The translations under genes were made by a program, and so were the position numbers. A model generated the notes under the pieces. It was not told where the DNA came from. It did not search any database and saw nothing but the letters and a program-made list of their open reading frames with translations. Below are positions 1 through 11,932 of a stretch of DNA of 64,000 bases, piece by piece. Position 1 is the stretch's first letter. Each line of letters begins with the position of its first letter. Source of the DNA: Calvatia gigantea (taxonomy: Eukaryota; Basidiomycota; Agaricomycetes; Agaricales; Lycoperdaceae); contig JACAAK010000010.1 in NCBI GenBank assembly GCA_025093985.1, forward strand, positions 211,501-275,500, read 5' to 3'.

Positions 1-22
1 TGACGAATCCAGGAGCCATTAT

Positions 23-1152
23 ATGAGCTCGAACCCCGACAAATACAGAGAACCTCAGCTCAAAGTCACAGATGACGAACTCATAACAGACGATGAAACC
101 AACACATCAGACGAGGAGGCAGAGAACCCTGAAGTACCTGCACCAGAACCAGTTGTAACAGACAATGAACCCAGAGACACTACACAAGGAGTAAACCCAA
201 CAGGAGTAGAAGAAGTTATATCAGAACTCTTCAACGAACTCAACTTAGCAGAAGAAGAGTTAAGACAACTGGAGAACCAAGACACAGAATCAGAATTAGG
301 AAAATTAGAAATGACCGACAACACCGCACCCAACACGAAGGGCCTCATGCCCGACCTGGATTTTTCAATGGAACCTGCACCAAATTTGACAATTGGTGGA
401 GAGCTATGACACTCTTCATGCGATTTAACAAAATCGCAATGGCTGACGATAAAGCAATAGCAGTCTTGGCCAGACTGCGAGGAGGAACTGCAGGAGCATA
501 CGCAGCAATGAAAGCACCACAAATCCTAGAAGGAGAAGACTCAGTAGATTGGAAAGCCTTCACTGAAGAATTCCAAAAGACATTCTCCAATGACGCAATA
601 AATGCCAAAGCTGAATGGTAAATCAAGAAATTCAAACAAGGAAATTGGAACACAGCCGACTACCTCATAGAATTCGACATACTCAAGAACAAGGCCCAAA
701 CTGACAGCAAACACACTATGTTCTTGTTAAGGAAAAATGCGTGACAAGATATCATCCATACCATCACAGGTTACCCACCCAGTGCCTGCCCAGATACTTA
801 TGCCAAATGGAAAGAAGCCATTCTGGCCATAGGACAAGGATACGAAGCATCCGAATACTGAGGAGACAAAAAGACCAGTTTTGGAACCATGTATGGAGGA
901 ATGGGGGAACTCATGGAGATAGGCAGCAGGTGTCATGTCTTTAATGCAAAAGGGAAACCAAAGTGCTACAATTGTGGCGTTTTTGGGCACATTGCTAAAG
1001 ATTGCAAGAAACCCAAGGAGTTAACTTGCTACAACTGTAGAAAAACAGGCCACATTGCCAAATCCTGCACTGCGCTGAAAAAGATACAAATCCGAGCAGT
1101 AGAAGAAGCTAGCTCAGGAGAACAGCAGGATTTTTCCGAAGACTCCGAGTAG
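23..1152 (+). pseudogene. gag: Gag of copy A, broken
   Basis: Structural Gag polyprotein of a Ty3/Gypsy element. The start ATG at 23 opens the acidic N-terminus beginning MSSN, shared by all family 1 copies. Two CCHC zinc knuckles (CX2CX4HX4C, RNA-binding nucleocapsid) lie at 964-1005 and 1027-1068. The capsid-like middle matches the intact 382-residue Gag of copy G. Breaks seen: a 1-nt deletion near 355-365 moves the frame, and stops occur at 619-621, about 742 and about 858, the last two being CGA to TGA. The native stop is TAG at 1150-1152. Confidence 0.9.
1128..1134 (+). promoter_or_regulatory. Candidate -1 frameshift site GGATTTT (copy A)
   Basis: The gag codons read G GAT TTT seven codons before the TAG gag stop, and pol continues in the -1 frame. 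In this copy the -1 frame is open after the heptamer (TTC CGA AGA CTC CGA GTA), so slippage here would join Gag to Pol. The form resembles the G GAU UUA site used by mouse mammary tumour virus for pro-pol. Function is inferred. Confidence 0.6.
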
Positions 1153-4100
1153 GCGCTGCCTCACGAGTCAAGAAACTTGTATCTAGGATATCGGAAAAAT
1201 ATTACATGATTCCCCAGAAACGAAAGCACGAATTAAACCTAAAAGGAAGTATTCAAACCCCCAAGAAAGAAATTGTGGTAAACACTATTGTCGACTCAGG
1301 ATGTACCACCAGCAGCATCAGCAAAAAATTGGTAGATGAAGAACGAATCCCCACAAAGAAACTGAAACAGGAAATTATGGTACTCAATGCAGATGGCACT
1401 ATGAACCAAGGAGGAAAAGTCACGGAAATGGCAACCATTGAAATAGAAATCAAAGGTCACAAGGAAACAATCGAAGCATCAGTGGTGCAACTCCAAGACA
1501 GGGCAGAAATATTTTTAGGACACGACTGGTTAATCAAACATAACCCCGAAGTAAACTGGATGACAGGAGAAATCAAGTTCAACCAATGCCCACCAAACTG
1601 TCAATTCCCACATCAAAACATTCAGGTTACAAACAGAATCTGAAGCATGGCCACTACTGAAGACATATAGGAAGAAGAAGAAGAGCCAGATCCAACCGAA
1701 CCATCCAATCTACCAGACTACGTCCAACCGTTCATACACCTCTTCAACAAAACAACCTTTGACAAGCTGCCAGAACGAACAGAATGGGACCATGAAATAG
1801 TCTTAACAGAGGACGCACCTAGAGAAATCAATGCTGGGACATACAACATGACAATCAAGGAACAGGACAAACTCAAAGCCTTCATCAAGGAAAACCTCAA
1901 ATTAGGATGCATACGACCATCAAAATCCCCATATGCAGCCCCCACCTTCTTCATTCCAAAAAAGGACGGTTCAAAAAGACTAATTCAAGACTATCAACGA
2001 TTGAACAATGTGGTTGTAAAAGACAAAACACCACTACCTAGAATTGGAGAAGTAATTGACAAATTGGGAAAAGCAAGATATTTTAACAAGCTTGACATCA
2101 TTTGGGGATACAACAACGTCAGGATCAAGGAAGGAGACAAGTGGAAAGCAGCCTTTTTGACCAATGAAGGACTATTCAAACCAACCGTAATGTATTTCGG
2201 GCTAAGCAACTCACCTGGGACATTTTCCAGAATGATGGCAAGCATCTTCCGAGATCTATTACGAGATGGAGATATCATGAACTACATGGACAATTTTGCA
2301 ATTCCAGGAGACACCAAGGAACAGCTAAAGGAGCAAACCATACGATTCCTGGAACAAGCGGCAGAACACAACTTGTGTTTTAAATGGTCAAAATGCATAT
2401 TCAATGCAGAGGAAATCCCAATGCTAGGAGTAAAAATAGGACATGGATGCATTGAAATGGAGGAAGAAAAAGTCAAGTCAGTACAAGATTGGCCTGAACC
2501 CAAAAACAAGAAAGGAGTAGAACACTTCCTGGGCTTTGCCAACTACTATCGCTGGTTCATAAAAAACTTCAGCAAAATAGCAAGCCCTCTAAACCAGTTC
2601 AAAGGATCTATGGAATGGGATTGGAGAAAAGAACACCAATCAGCATTCAACAAACTGAAACAACGAATTACCGAAGAACCCAACCTGACATTACCCCAAA
2701 GAAAGGGACAATTCCGCGTAGAAGTCGACGCCTCTAATTATGCACTAGGAGGAGTGTTATCACAAGAACAGAACAAAAAGTGGCATCCAATTGCATTCAC
2801 GTCACGAATGCTCTCCCCGGCAGAATGAAACTATGAAATCTATGACAAGGAATTATTGGCCATTATCCATGCACTAAAAGAGTGGCAACACTACCTACTG
2901 GACGCAGAAGAAAAATTCGAGATCTGGATGGATCATGAAAATCTGAAGTATTACAGAGAGCCACAGAAGCTTAATGGTCGACAAGCAAGATGGTACCTAC
3001 GACTACAAGACTATGACTTTACCCTATGACATGTACCAGGAAAGATGAACACAAAAGCCAACCTCCTGTCCAGAATCTATCAGGAACCAGACCAAGAAGA
3101 CAAAAAACTAGTCACCATGATCTGAAATAGCTGGCTGCAAGACAAGCCAAGGGACGAAGAAGATTCTGAAGAAACCATCTTACTCTGCATGGAACTATTC
3201 CTCCAGCCGACATTCACAGACCGGATAAAAGCAAACCAATGGAGAGAGACGAGTATCACCTCGAAGCTACATGAAAAGGGATTTGACATCTCAGAACACA
3301 ATGGAATGGTCTATAAGGAAACCAGCATATACGTACCACCTGACCCAGTCCTCAGAGAAGAAATATTGCAACAATACCATGATGCACCAGACGCAGGATA
3401 CCCAGGACAACACAGAATGATCGAACTTATCACTAGAGACTACTGGTGGCTGACAATATGAAATGATGCCAAGAGGTACATCAAAGGATGCCAGAACTGC
3501 CAGAGGAATAAGCCGCGTATAGTACCACTAAAAACACCACTACATCCACTCCCCGTCCCCGAAGGACCATGGGAAGAGATAAGTATCAACCTCATCAGAC
3601 CACTACCAGAATCAGATGGAAAAGACACCATCTTAGTAATTGTCGACTGATTCTCAAAAATGATACAACTCATAGTGACGAAAACAGATGTCTTCTCAAA
3701 GGAGTTAGCACAACACTACAGGAATGAAATATGGAAGCTACATAGCATACCGCGGAAAGTCCTCAGCGACCGAGGACCACAGTTCGCATCGGAATTCACA
3801 GGAGAACTATTCAAGGGACTAAGGATAGAATGAACCTTATCAACTGCCTACTACTCCCAGACCAATGGACAAACAGAAAGGATCAACAGGGAAATTGAAA
3901 TGTACCTGTGACTATACTGCAATTATGATCAAAATGATTGGGCACACTGGTTACCAATGGCCAAGTTCCAGTACAACGATAAGAAACACAGTGGCACACA
4001 AGAAACACCCTTTTATCTCAATTATGGATGATACCCTTGGAAAGGAAAAGATTACGGGATGATGAACAACCCCAGCAGCACTGTAATGGCAAAGCTGTTT

Positions 4101-6000
4101 TCACGCATGAAAATCACTAATCTAAGGCATACAAGCCTAATCTAATGATTACATCGAACCTTCCTGTAGTAGTACGACCTAATCTAAGAGCCCAACAGTA
4201 TAATAAAAGAGTACTCGATTACTGTAGAACACTATGGCCATTGATGACAGATAGCGGTGGCTACGGGATGACCACTGTACTTAACTAAAAGCAATTCTAA
4301 CAGTGTACCATATGACCAGTCATGATTCCGGCTGGACCAGGCAGTAAAACCATTCCAATGCGTCTATACAGAGCTATGGGACCCCTCCGATGAGTCTAAA
4401 CTCAAGAAATAAGTCTGACATGCTTAATCTAAAAGGATAATCAGCGTGTTCACAAGGAAATGCCACCGTTGTTAGATTAACAAGCTCACTCAGCACTAAT
4501 GATGAATATGGACATGTTCACGTACAATCCACGGGGAAATGTAGGAGGCCAATTCACGTGACATCCAAAATCTCAGATACTCTACATATTTAGAAAGGAA
4601 TGCAGAACCAGAGAATGGGCTAGAACGCAGCCTGGAACAAATGGATACCCGAAACCTTCCTGTATTTCCAATGTTTCACTAATCTAATAGGTTGTGGCTC
4701 TCTTGGCACGTGATCTAATCTTCCAGTTTGTACCTTGCTTGATAATATGTTCCTAGTTGTATAATCATTATCTTGTCATAATGAGCACCCAAATGATATA
4801 TAAACCCCCTCTGAGGTGTTGGGTGTGGCAAGGAACCTACTAGTCATTGTCCAGCCTTCAGAGCGCAGTGAAAAGCGATCTATTGTGCCTGAGTGAAGCA
4901 AAGTAATAAGTTCTTTCGAGATTAACTAGACTAAGTGACTTGAGCTAAGGTTGAGACCTTTTGATCTAAGAAGAAGACCTCGGGCTTACTTGTGAAGTGA
5001 GCTTAGATTAAGAGCGTATTGCATCGCTACACCCTGATACTTGGCATATCACAAGTGTAGGACAGTGTGCTTCTGGTCATTAACTGGATAAGGGTGAATC
5101 TTAGGGAGTACCTGAGGTTCTGTGTCTTGTTGACTTCTTGGATAAGGGACGCAAGTTGTACCTTTTACAGTGTAACTTGGCTTTACTCTTCTTAGTGAAG
5201 GTAGTTAGCTATTCTAGTGTTCTCTATGCATCATTATTTCACGTTATTTTGTGGAATTGTCTCGCATATTGTCAGATTGCCTCCCTATGAACTTGCCTTG
5301 TGCAGAAATCTTTACATATCTATTCCGACAGCTTAATCTAAGCTGTACATCTATATCATACTTGGTATTCTATTTCTGCCTCTTTAGCGCAGAATTCCTG
5401 AAACAGCTCTGGAACACAAGAGACAACTCCGTGGCAGCACTACGATCTTATCAAGAAAAGATGAAACAAACGCACAATAATAGCAAGTTGAACACAAGAA
5501 CATATCAAATCAGTGATGAAGTGTGGCTGGAGAACACAAATGTCCATACCAATCAGCCATCAAAGAAGCTAGGCCAGAAAAGGTATGGACCTTTCCAAAT
5601 CAAGGAGAAGATAGGAGAAGCAGCATACCGGCTTGTCCTACCAGAAGGATGGGCCATCCACGATGTATTCAATGAACAGCTGTTAACACTGGTGCAAAAG
5701 GCAACGTTCCTGAGCCAGAAAAAGATACCAGCACCTGAACCAGTGATCATCAATAATGAAGAAGAATACAAAGTAGAAGAGATCCGAGGACGATGAAAAC
5801 GGGGATGGGAATATCAGTTTCTTGTACATTGGAAGGGGTATAGCAATGAAGATGATACATGGACAGCGGAGTCAAACTTGGGAAATGCCCAGGATGTGAT
5901 AGCTGAGTACCATAAAAGGCATCCGGAGGATACCCATAAAAAGAGGGGCAGAAAATCCAAAAAGTCATCACCCAAATCACCACCCAGACAAAGAAACTAG
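1134..6000 (+). pseudogene. pol: Pol of copy A (PR-RT-RH-IN-chromodomain), broken
   Basis: Polyprotein for reverse transcription and integration. Protease with the DSG motif is near 1290-1300. Reverse transcriptase spans about 1850-2600, with the catalytic YMDD changed to YMDN near 2284. RNase H spans about 2700-3080. Integrase spans about 3350-4080 and resumes at 5391. The chromodomain (LVHWKGYSNEDDTW) lies about 5815-5930. Without the insertion at 4082-5390 its length is 3558 nt, one codon more than in copies C and G. Stops, mostly TGA for Arg CGA, are near 1642, 1669 (TAG), 2826, 3028, 3123, 3460, 3648, 3831, 3908, 4029 and 5794. The native stop is TAG at 5998-6000. Confidence 0.9.
4082..5390 (+). 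mobile_element. 1.3 kb solo-LTR-like insertion in integrase of copy A
   Basis: This block splits the integrase frame between the homologues of copy G positions 61852 and 61853. It starts TGTAATGG, holds a TATA box (TATATAAA near 4797), many CTAATCTAA-type motifs and no coding capacity. Flanks are AGCAC (4077-4081) and AGCGC (5386-5390), a possible 5-bp duplication with one mismatch. The right end does not show the expected CA, so the exact boundary is unsure. Most likely a solo LTR of an element family not otherwise in the window. An apparent frame starting at 5251 is a fusion of this insert with the integrase tail. Confidence 0.65.
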
Positions 6001-6006
6001 CCAGAC

Positions 6007-6996
6007 ATGCCTTCCTCCCAAGCCAACCGCATCACTATTAACTCCCTTGTCCACCCCACCCCAACCACAATCTCCTCTGTGCCCTTCCCTGAACCAGGCA
6101 ACAGCCAAGCACCCATGCCTCAAGGTACTCGTTACAATCTTGCCACCACCCCATCCCCAGCACAAGGACTCCTTGAAACCCTCTTAAGAGATGTCAACAA
6201 AGCCACAAACAGCGAAATAGAAACAATCACCACTCAGAATAAGTGGCTAGTTGTTAACCACCACATCACCCTCGCCACTGCCTGCATCACCTTTGCAGAT
6301 ATGTATGCAGGATTCGCTAACACATCCTCCTCCACCAACCAACACATCCCTGCCATTTTCCAAGCATTAGAACAGTCTATCCTCATGCCCAATAAACAAG
6401 ACCACATTCGAAGTCTCCAAAGTTGCATCGACCTGGCCCTCGAAGTCTTCAAACACCTCAACATTGCCGACATATTTCTCGAACTCGCTGACGTTGCCAT
6501 GACCCTACTCGGATGAGAGAAGTCAGCCGAAGACCCAGAAATTGACTCCCTTGTTGCCCGCATCCACACCATGCTCTCCAAACTCCACAACACTGTCAAC
6601 TCCGCACCACTGACACGTGCCAACACACCCATGGACAAAGAAACTACCATCTCCATAAAAGAGGAAGTCAACTCACTCCATCATTTCATAAAAACAATCA
6701 CCCCGCCACAACTCATATCGGTTTTTCTCCCACCCGCAAGATTCCACACTATACTACCAGGCCAAGAAAAGGACCAACACTACTGGAAAGCGATAGTCAA
6801 GAACTATTGGGACAACTCCACTACTACCGACTTCCCATTCAACGGTATCCCAGCCCCTATCCACCAAGACAGCTGAAGCTACTTACCCATCTTCTTCATG
6901 TGTTCCAATGAAGGAAAGTACCTCATCGGGGCTACCAAGAAAATGCTCACTGCAGCTGTAGTCAATGGTGACTTCAACGAGCTTCCTGAGGCATGA
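6007..6996 (+). pseudogene. Family 1 third ORF, copy A, two stops
   Basis: A 330-codon frame between pol and the 3' LTR, starting MPSSQANR, homologous over its length to the intact 328-residue ORF of copy G. It sits in the same frame as pol, two codons after the pol TAG. Stops at 6514-6516 and 6874-6876 are both TGA where relatives have Arg. No signal peptide or membrane segment is visible, so it is not an ordinary envelope gene. Function is unknown. Confidence 0.8.
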
Positions 6997-7014
6997 AGCC
7001 TAATCAGGGGGTAT

Positions 7015-7321
7015 TGTTATGGTTTTACACTGATCAAGTCATACTCCGTTTCTATCTGCATTCTAGTCTACCCACATACCTGTTTCATCTATTCCTATTG
7101 AGCGATCTCCGAGCATGACTCATACTGACTACTACGCCATTCCTATCAGACATTTCATGTAGTTACTCCATCCGTTCAACCGGATGCCCTTAGAGTACTT
7201 AAGTGTACATATATCCATTGTATTCAGTATGCTTAACCACCTTTAGTTCCTCTCCCCTTACTCGCCCTCAAGTCTTAGCCTAAGCTGCAACCTGAGGTCT
7301 TATCAGACTAAGGTCGTAACA
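7015..7321 (+). repeat. 3' LTR of copy A (family 1)
   Basis: 307 bp bounded by TGTTAT and GTAACA, preceded by the purine-rich CAGGGGGTAT. It carries a TATA-like box about 7195 (TACTTAAG) and the conserved GCTTAACCACC of the predicted transcript start near 7229. Confidence 0.9.
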
Positions 7322-7489
7322 CAGGGGACCCTTATCCAATTCTCTAAGGATTCTCCCACAGGTATGTAGTCTGTACACATGTTTGTAATATAACTAAGAA
7401 TTCCCCTACAGTTATTTGCTTGGCCAACTTCACCTGCCTCATGAGAGCCTTATGTCCCTGAGCCACTTGAACTGCAGGTTGCCCTTACA
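7322..7489 (+). repeat. Partial 5' LTR of B1
   Basis: The downstream half of a family 2 LTR, from CAGGGGACCC to GCCCTTACA. Copy A removed the contact with the TATA box by inserting about 22 nt downstream of it. A primer-site sequence AGAATCAGAT follows at 7492-7501, two nt after the LTR. Confidence 0.85.
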
Positions 7490-7602
7490 GAAGAATCAGA
7501 TCTCATAAGAGATCTGGTTGCCCACTGGAAGCAACTCTGAGGAGTTCCCCTTGAACACTCCCCATCAGCCAATCCTGTCTCTACCTACCTGACCTACCCC
7601 CC

Positions 7603-8784
7603 ATGTCAGACCAGCCCCAATCATAACCACAGCAGGTTCAACTGCAGCCAGTGCAGAATATGTCCCCTCTGGAACAAATACTCACACAGCTGCAGAATAG
7701 CCTGCAGAAAGTGATAAATCATCAGGCAGCATCTAAACTGAGAGTCTACAAAACACTCTCCTTCTTACAAGGTCAGATCAGCACAGTGGCTGCTGCAAAC
7801 ACACCTGCCCCCCACACTCTACAATCCCTCACCAACCACACTCCCACTCCCATACCCCAGCCACATTCCACATCCACCTAGGCTAAGGTAGTCACCCCAT
7901 CTGACTTCAACAGAGACTGCTCCAGAGGTTGCACATTCCTCAACTCCTGCCACATCTACCTTCGGTTGTACAAGAATCAGTTTGAGGATGAAGACACCCA
8001 GATCCTGTGGGCATTGTTGTACATAAAAAGTGGCCACACAGTGAAGTGGACTGAGAATATAATGCATTGGGAAGAGCAACACCCAGGGCAAACCTGCTTT
8101 TTCAGCTGGGAAGATTTTTCCATGGAGTTCTGTAAACACTTCTTTCCTGTGGATGCAGAAGCCACAGCAGTCAACATCCTAGAGGGCACAAGGTACCACC
8201 AGGGCAACTGAAACATTGATGACTACCTCAATGACTTCAGCAACCTCATTGCAGACTCAGAGTACACTGATCTGAAGGTGGTGGTTATTAAATTCTGCCA
8301 TGGACTTCAGCTGATGATCCAAAACATGGTAGCCACCATGGTCTCAGGATGCCCCTGGGACAATGATGTAGAAGGTTGGTATGCTGCAGCCCAATGCATT
8401 GACCAGACAAGGGCTGCCAACAATGCCTTTCAGGCCACTACCTGCTCTGACCTAACATTCTCAAAACTGAAATCCCTCTATTTCCTCCCACTTTCACTGG
8501 TCACTGCTCCACCTCCACCTATTCAACCCACACTGTCTCTCAGTACCCCTACACCTATGGAGGTAGATGCCTCTCACAAACCTGTTCCACTTCTGCCCAC
8601 CTGCTACTACTGCAAAAAGGTTGGACACATCAAATCTGAATGCCTCCTCAGACACAATGTTTGCCACCTGACTATGGAAGAGGAGGATGACCTCCTCATA
8701 AAACTCTTAGCCAAGAAGGATGCGAGAGAAGCAGCAGACTCAGCTGAAGTGGCTGAAGATGCAGAAGAAGTGGATTTTCTATAG
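7603..8784 (+). pseudogene. gag: Gag of B1, broken
   Basis: Homologous along its length to the intact 393-residue Gag of B2 (start MSDQPQ). A Gln-rich N-terminus, a capsid-like region and one CCHC knuckle (CYYCKKVGHIKSEC, about 8608-8649) are visible. Stops replace Gln or Trp/Arg codons near 7621, 7878 and 8209. The native gag stop, TAG after GATTTTCTA, is at 8782-8784. Confidence 0.87.
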
Positions 8785-10299
8785 AGCAGCAAGTAAAAAG
8801 TGTGCCTTTGCTGCAAAGTGTAAATAGGTTCAGTGTGCTACCCATAGACCAAATAGACAACTCTTCACCCTCACCCACACCTGAACTGAAAGCCACACTA
8901 CAGAAAAGCTCAACACTTCACTGTCCTAAATAGGAAAAACACCTGCTGCCCAAACCTGTCATAGCTGTACTAGACCAACACCAGACCTCACTTATGCTGC
9001 AAGTGGAACTGGAGACTATAGACACAGCAGAACGCTGCAGCATATATGCTCTTGTGGACAGCAGTGCAACTGGCTCTTTTATTGACTGAGACTATGTGCA
9101 GACCAATAAACTCAATACCCATACACTCTCTCACCCACTTGCAGTCTACAATGTTGATGGATTGGAAAATGAGGCTAGTCGGATAACTGAAGTGGTAGAC
9201 ATCATCCTTTACTACTGCAACCACTCAGAATGCTCCCTGCTCGTAGTCACTGGACTTGGCCACCAAAACCTGCTCCTTGGATATACTTGGCTCAAACAAC
9301 ATAACCCTGGCATCAACTAGCAGACAGGTGAAGTCAAAATGTTCCAATGCCCATCCAAGTGTGAAGAGTGCAAGGTTGAAGCCAAAGCCAAGGCCTGTGC
9401 CCACTGCCTCTAAACCTGCTGCATCTGTGCCTGCACCTTGGGCTCCTTTCTTGCCTGTGTAGAAGAAGTGGAGGAAGAGAATGATTCACCTGCCCAGCCA
9501 CCCACTCCCATGGATCTTTATAAGAATGATGACTGCATCTTTGCTATCAACTTCCTCCCTTATCCAGAAGAGATTCACACAACAGATACCACATCCCAAT
9601 GGCTAGCTAAGGCCTTCTACTACAACTCCCAGTCATCTGACTCACCTACTGGATTTAGAGAAATTGTCCCCTCCTACCTCCATGACTTCAAAGCTGTGTT
9701 CACCAAAGAATCTTTCAACATGCTACCTGAACATCGACTGTGGGATCACGCAATTGAGCTTATCCCAGGTGCTGACCTGAAGAGCTGCAAGGTATACCTG
9801 CTTTTGCCTGCTGAGTAGCTGCAGCTGGATGAATTCATCCAGGAGAACCTCTCATCTGGTCACATCTGCCCCTCCAAATCCCCTATGGCCTCACCTATCT
9901 TCTTTATCAAGAAGAAAGATAGATCCCTCCATCTCATCCAGGACTACTGTGCTCTCAATGCCATCACAGTAAAGAACAAATACTCCCTTCCACTCATATC
10001 CAAACTTATTGCACAACTTCATGGGGCTAAGTACTTTACCAAACTGGATGTTCGCTAGGGATTCAACAATGTGTGGATTAAGCTAGGTAATAAGTGAAAG
10101 GCTGATCATGGAAGGCATTGTTGTGGTATATATGGACAACATACTGATCTTCACCAAGACTGTTGAAGAGTACTGAGAGGTCACCCGCCAGGTCTTGTAA
10201 ATTCTCAAACAGCACTAGCTTTTCTTCAAATCTGAGAAGTGCAAGTTTGAGAAGATCCATGTTGAGTACCTCAGTCTCATCATATCAGAGAACAGTGTA

Positions 10300-10637
10300 T
10301 GTCAGGGCAACCTCTGATGGTCCCCCCGGACCGTTCCACAACCCTATGCACTCACCCGCTCTCAGCTGTGCGGACATGAGTAACAACTGGAGACCCCAAA
10401 GGACAATGATGGACTTACATATATAATGAAACAATAGGACAATGGACAGTAACGCAGTATATATTAACCTGTACACCTGCAGGGGACCCTTATCTAATTC
10501 TCTAAGGATTCCCCCGCAGGTATGTAGTCTACACAGTCACTTGTAATACAACTAAGGATTCCCCCACAGTTACCTGCTCGTCTGTCTCATGAGAGCTTCG
10601 CATCCCTGAGCTGCTCAGACTGCAGGTTGCCCTTACA
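10300..10637 (+). repeat. 5' LTR of B2, with promoter
   Basis: 338 bp. TATA box TATATATT at 10458-10465. The predicted transcript start ATCTAATTCT is at 10492-10501, 34 nt from the first T of the TATA box. The matching stretch in the 3' LTR (ATCTGATTCT) is exactly complementary to the primer site at 10640-10649. Confidence 0.88.
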
Positions 10638-10639
10638 GA

Positions 10640-10649
10640 AGAATCAGAT
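10640..10649 (+). promoter_or_regulatory. Self-complementary primer-binding site of B2
   Basis: AGAATCAGAT starts 2 nt after the LTR. It is the reverse complement of ATCTGATTCT at the predicted RNA start of the LTR (16041-16050). It lacks the TGG expected opposite the CCA end of a tRNA, which favours self-priming. One mismatch exists to this copy's own 5' LTR (A for G). Confidence 0.65.
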
Positions 10650-10750
10650 CTCACAAGAGACCTGGTTGCCCACTGGGAATGACTCCGAGGAGCTTCCCTT
10701 GATCACCCCCCACTACCTGACCCCGTCTCTACCCACCTGACCTGCCCCCC

Positions 10751-11932
10751 ATGTCGGACCAGCCCCAGCCGCAACAGCAGCAGGGGCAACCACAGCAGGA
10801 TCAATCACAGCCAGCGCAGAGCATATCTCCCTTGGAACAAATACTCGCACAGCTGCAGAACAGCCTGCAGGAGGTGATAAATTGTCAGGCGGCATCTGAA
10901 CTAAGAGTATATGAAACACTCTCATCCTTACAAGGTCAGATCAGTACGGTGGCCACTACAAACGCCCCTGCTCCCCACACTCCACAACTTTCCACTGACT
11001 ATACCCCTGCACCTCGGCCACACCCTACATCCACCCAGGCCAAGGTAGCCACCTTATCTGACTTTGACAGAGATTGCTCCAGAGGTCGTGCATTCCTTAA
11101 CTCCTGCCACATCTACCTTCAGTTGTGCAAGGATCACTTCAAAGATGAAGACGCCCAGATCCTGTGGGCACTGTCATACATGAAGAGCGGCCACACGGCT
11201 AAGTGGGCCGAGAATGTAATGCATTGGGAAGAGCAATACCCAGGGCAAACCTGCTTCCTCAGTTGGGAAGATTTCTCCACTGAGTTCTATACATATTTCT
11301 TCCCTGTAGATGCAGAAGCTGCTGCAGTCAATATCCTAGAGGGCACAGGGTACTACCAGAGCAACCGGAATGTTGATGATTACCTCGACAACTTCCACAA
11401 CCTCATCGCGGACTCAGGGTATACTGACCCAAAGGTAGTAGTTGTGAAATTCTGGCATGGACTTCGGCCAATAATCCAGAATGCAGTAGCCACCATGGTC
11501 TCAGGACACCCCTGGGACAACGATGTAGAAGGATGGTACACTGCAGCTCAATGCATTGACCAGGCAAAGGCTGCCAACAACGCCTTCCAAGCCATCACCC
11601 ACTCTGACCCACCACTTCCGAAACCCAAACCCCTCTGTTCCCTTCCATTCCCACCGGTCACTGTCCCACCTCCACCCATTCGGCCCACACCGTCTCTCAG
11701 CGCCCCTGCACCTATGGAGGTAGATGCTTCTCATAAACCTGCTCCACTCCCGCCCACCTGCTATCATTGTAAGAAGGTTGGGCATGTCAAGGCTGAATGT
11801 CCACTCAGACATGATGTATGCCACCTGACTGCGGAGGAGGAAGACGACCTCCTCATGAGACTCCTGGCCAAGAAAGATGTGAGAAAAGCAGCAGACTCAG
11901 CTCAAGCGGCTGAAAAAGTGGATTTTCTGTAG
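10751..11932 (+). CDS. gag: Gag of B2, intact
   Basis: 393 codons without interruption. The N-terminus (MSDQPQ) is Gln-rich; a predicted helical segment SPLEQILAQLQNSLQEV follows; the capsid-like middle contains FSTEFYTYFFPVDAE. A Pro-rich linker precedes one CCHC knuckle CYHCKKVGHVKAEC at 11759-11800, the RNA-binding nucleocapsid motif. It ends TAG at 11930-11932. It is the only complete family 2 ORF in the window. The protein would assemble the particle and package element RNA; whether it is expressed is unknown. Confidence 0.9.
   Translation: MSDQPQPQQQQGQPQQDQSQPAQSISPLEQILAQLQNSLQEVINCQAASELRVYETLSSLQGQISTVATTNAPAPHTPQLSTDYTPAPRPHPTSTQAKVATLSDFDRDCSRGRAFLNSCHIYLQLCKDHFKDEDAQILWALSYMKSGHTAKWAENVMHWEEQYPGQTCFLSWEDFSTEFYTYFFPVDAEAAAVNILEGTGYYQSNRNVDDYLDNFHNLIADSGYTDPKVVVVKFWHGLRPIIQNAVATMVSGHPWDNDVEGWYTAAQCIDQAKAANNAFQAITHSDPPLPKPKPLCSLPFPPVTVPPPPIRPTPSLSAPAPMEVDASHKPAPLPPTCYHCKKVGHVKAECPLRHDVCHLTAEEEDDLLMRLLAKKDVRKAADSAQAAEKVDFL
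11920..11926 (+). promoter_or_regulatory. Candidate -1 frameshift site GGATTTT (B2)
   Basis: Gag codons GTG GAT TTT CTG TAG give the heptamer G GAT TTT two codons before the stop. Pol lies in the -1 frame and starts GGA TTT TCT GTA GAG CAG. B1 has the same heptamer; in B3 the first G is A. Confidence 0.6.

Larger units (their letters stand above)
1..7321 (+). mobile_element. Family 1 Ty3/Gypsy chromovirus, copy A (5' end outside window)
   Basis: Order seen: end of the leader, gag, pol with protease, reverse transcriptase, RNase H, integrase and chromodomain, a third ORF, and a 3' LTR ending at 7321. The 5' LTR and primer site lie left of the window. The copy is interrupted by a foreign LTR-like insertion (4082-5390) and inactivated by about fifteen in-frame stops, nearly all TGA at Arg CGA codons, plus a 1-nt deletion in gag. 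The DNA after it (from 7322) is the interior of a family 2 LTR, so A inserted into the promoter LTR of B1; the expected 5-bp duplication would be CAGGG but its left copy is outside the window. Confidence 0.93.

Noticed and set aside
55..522. 155-codon minus-strand frame opposite gag, repeated opposite gag of other copies
   Set aside because: It is the shadow of the acidic Glu/Asp/Ser codons of gag; it has no start-site or motif support and breaks differently in each copy.
1643..1700. Spliced introns to explain stops in pol
   Set aside because: The stops fall on conserved codons as single base changes, without length change between copies.
5251..5796. 181-codon plus frame starting inside the 4082-5390 insertion
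   Set aside because: The first part is insertion sequence and the rest is the integrase tail of copy A; a chance fusion at the junction.
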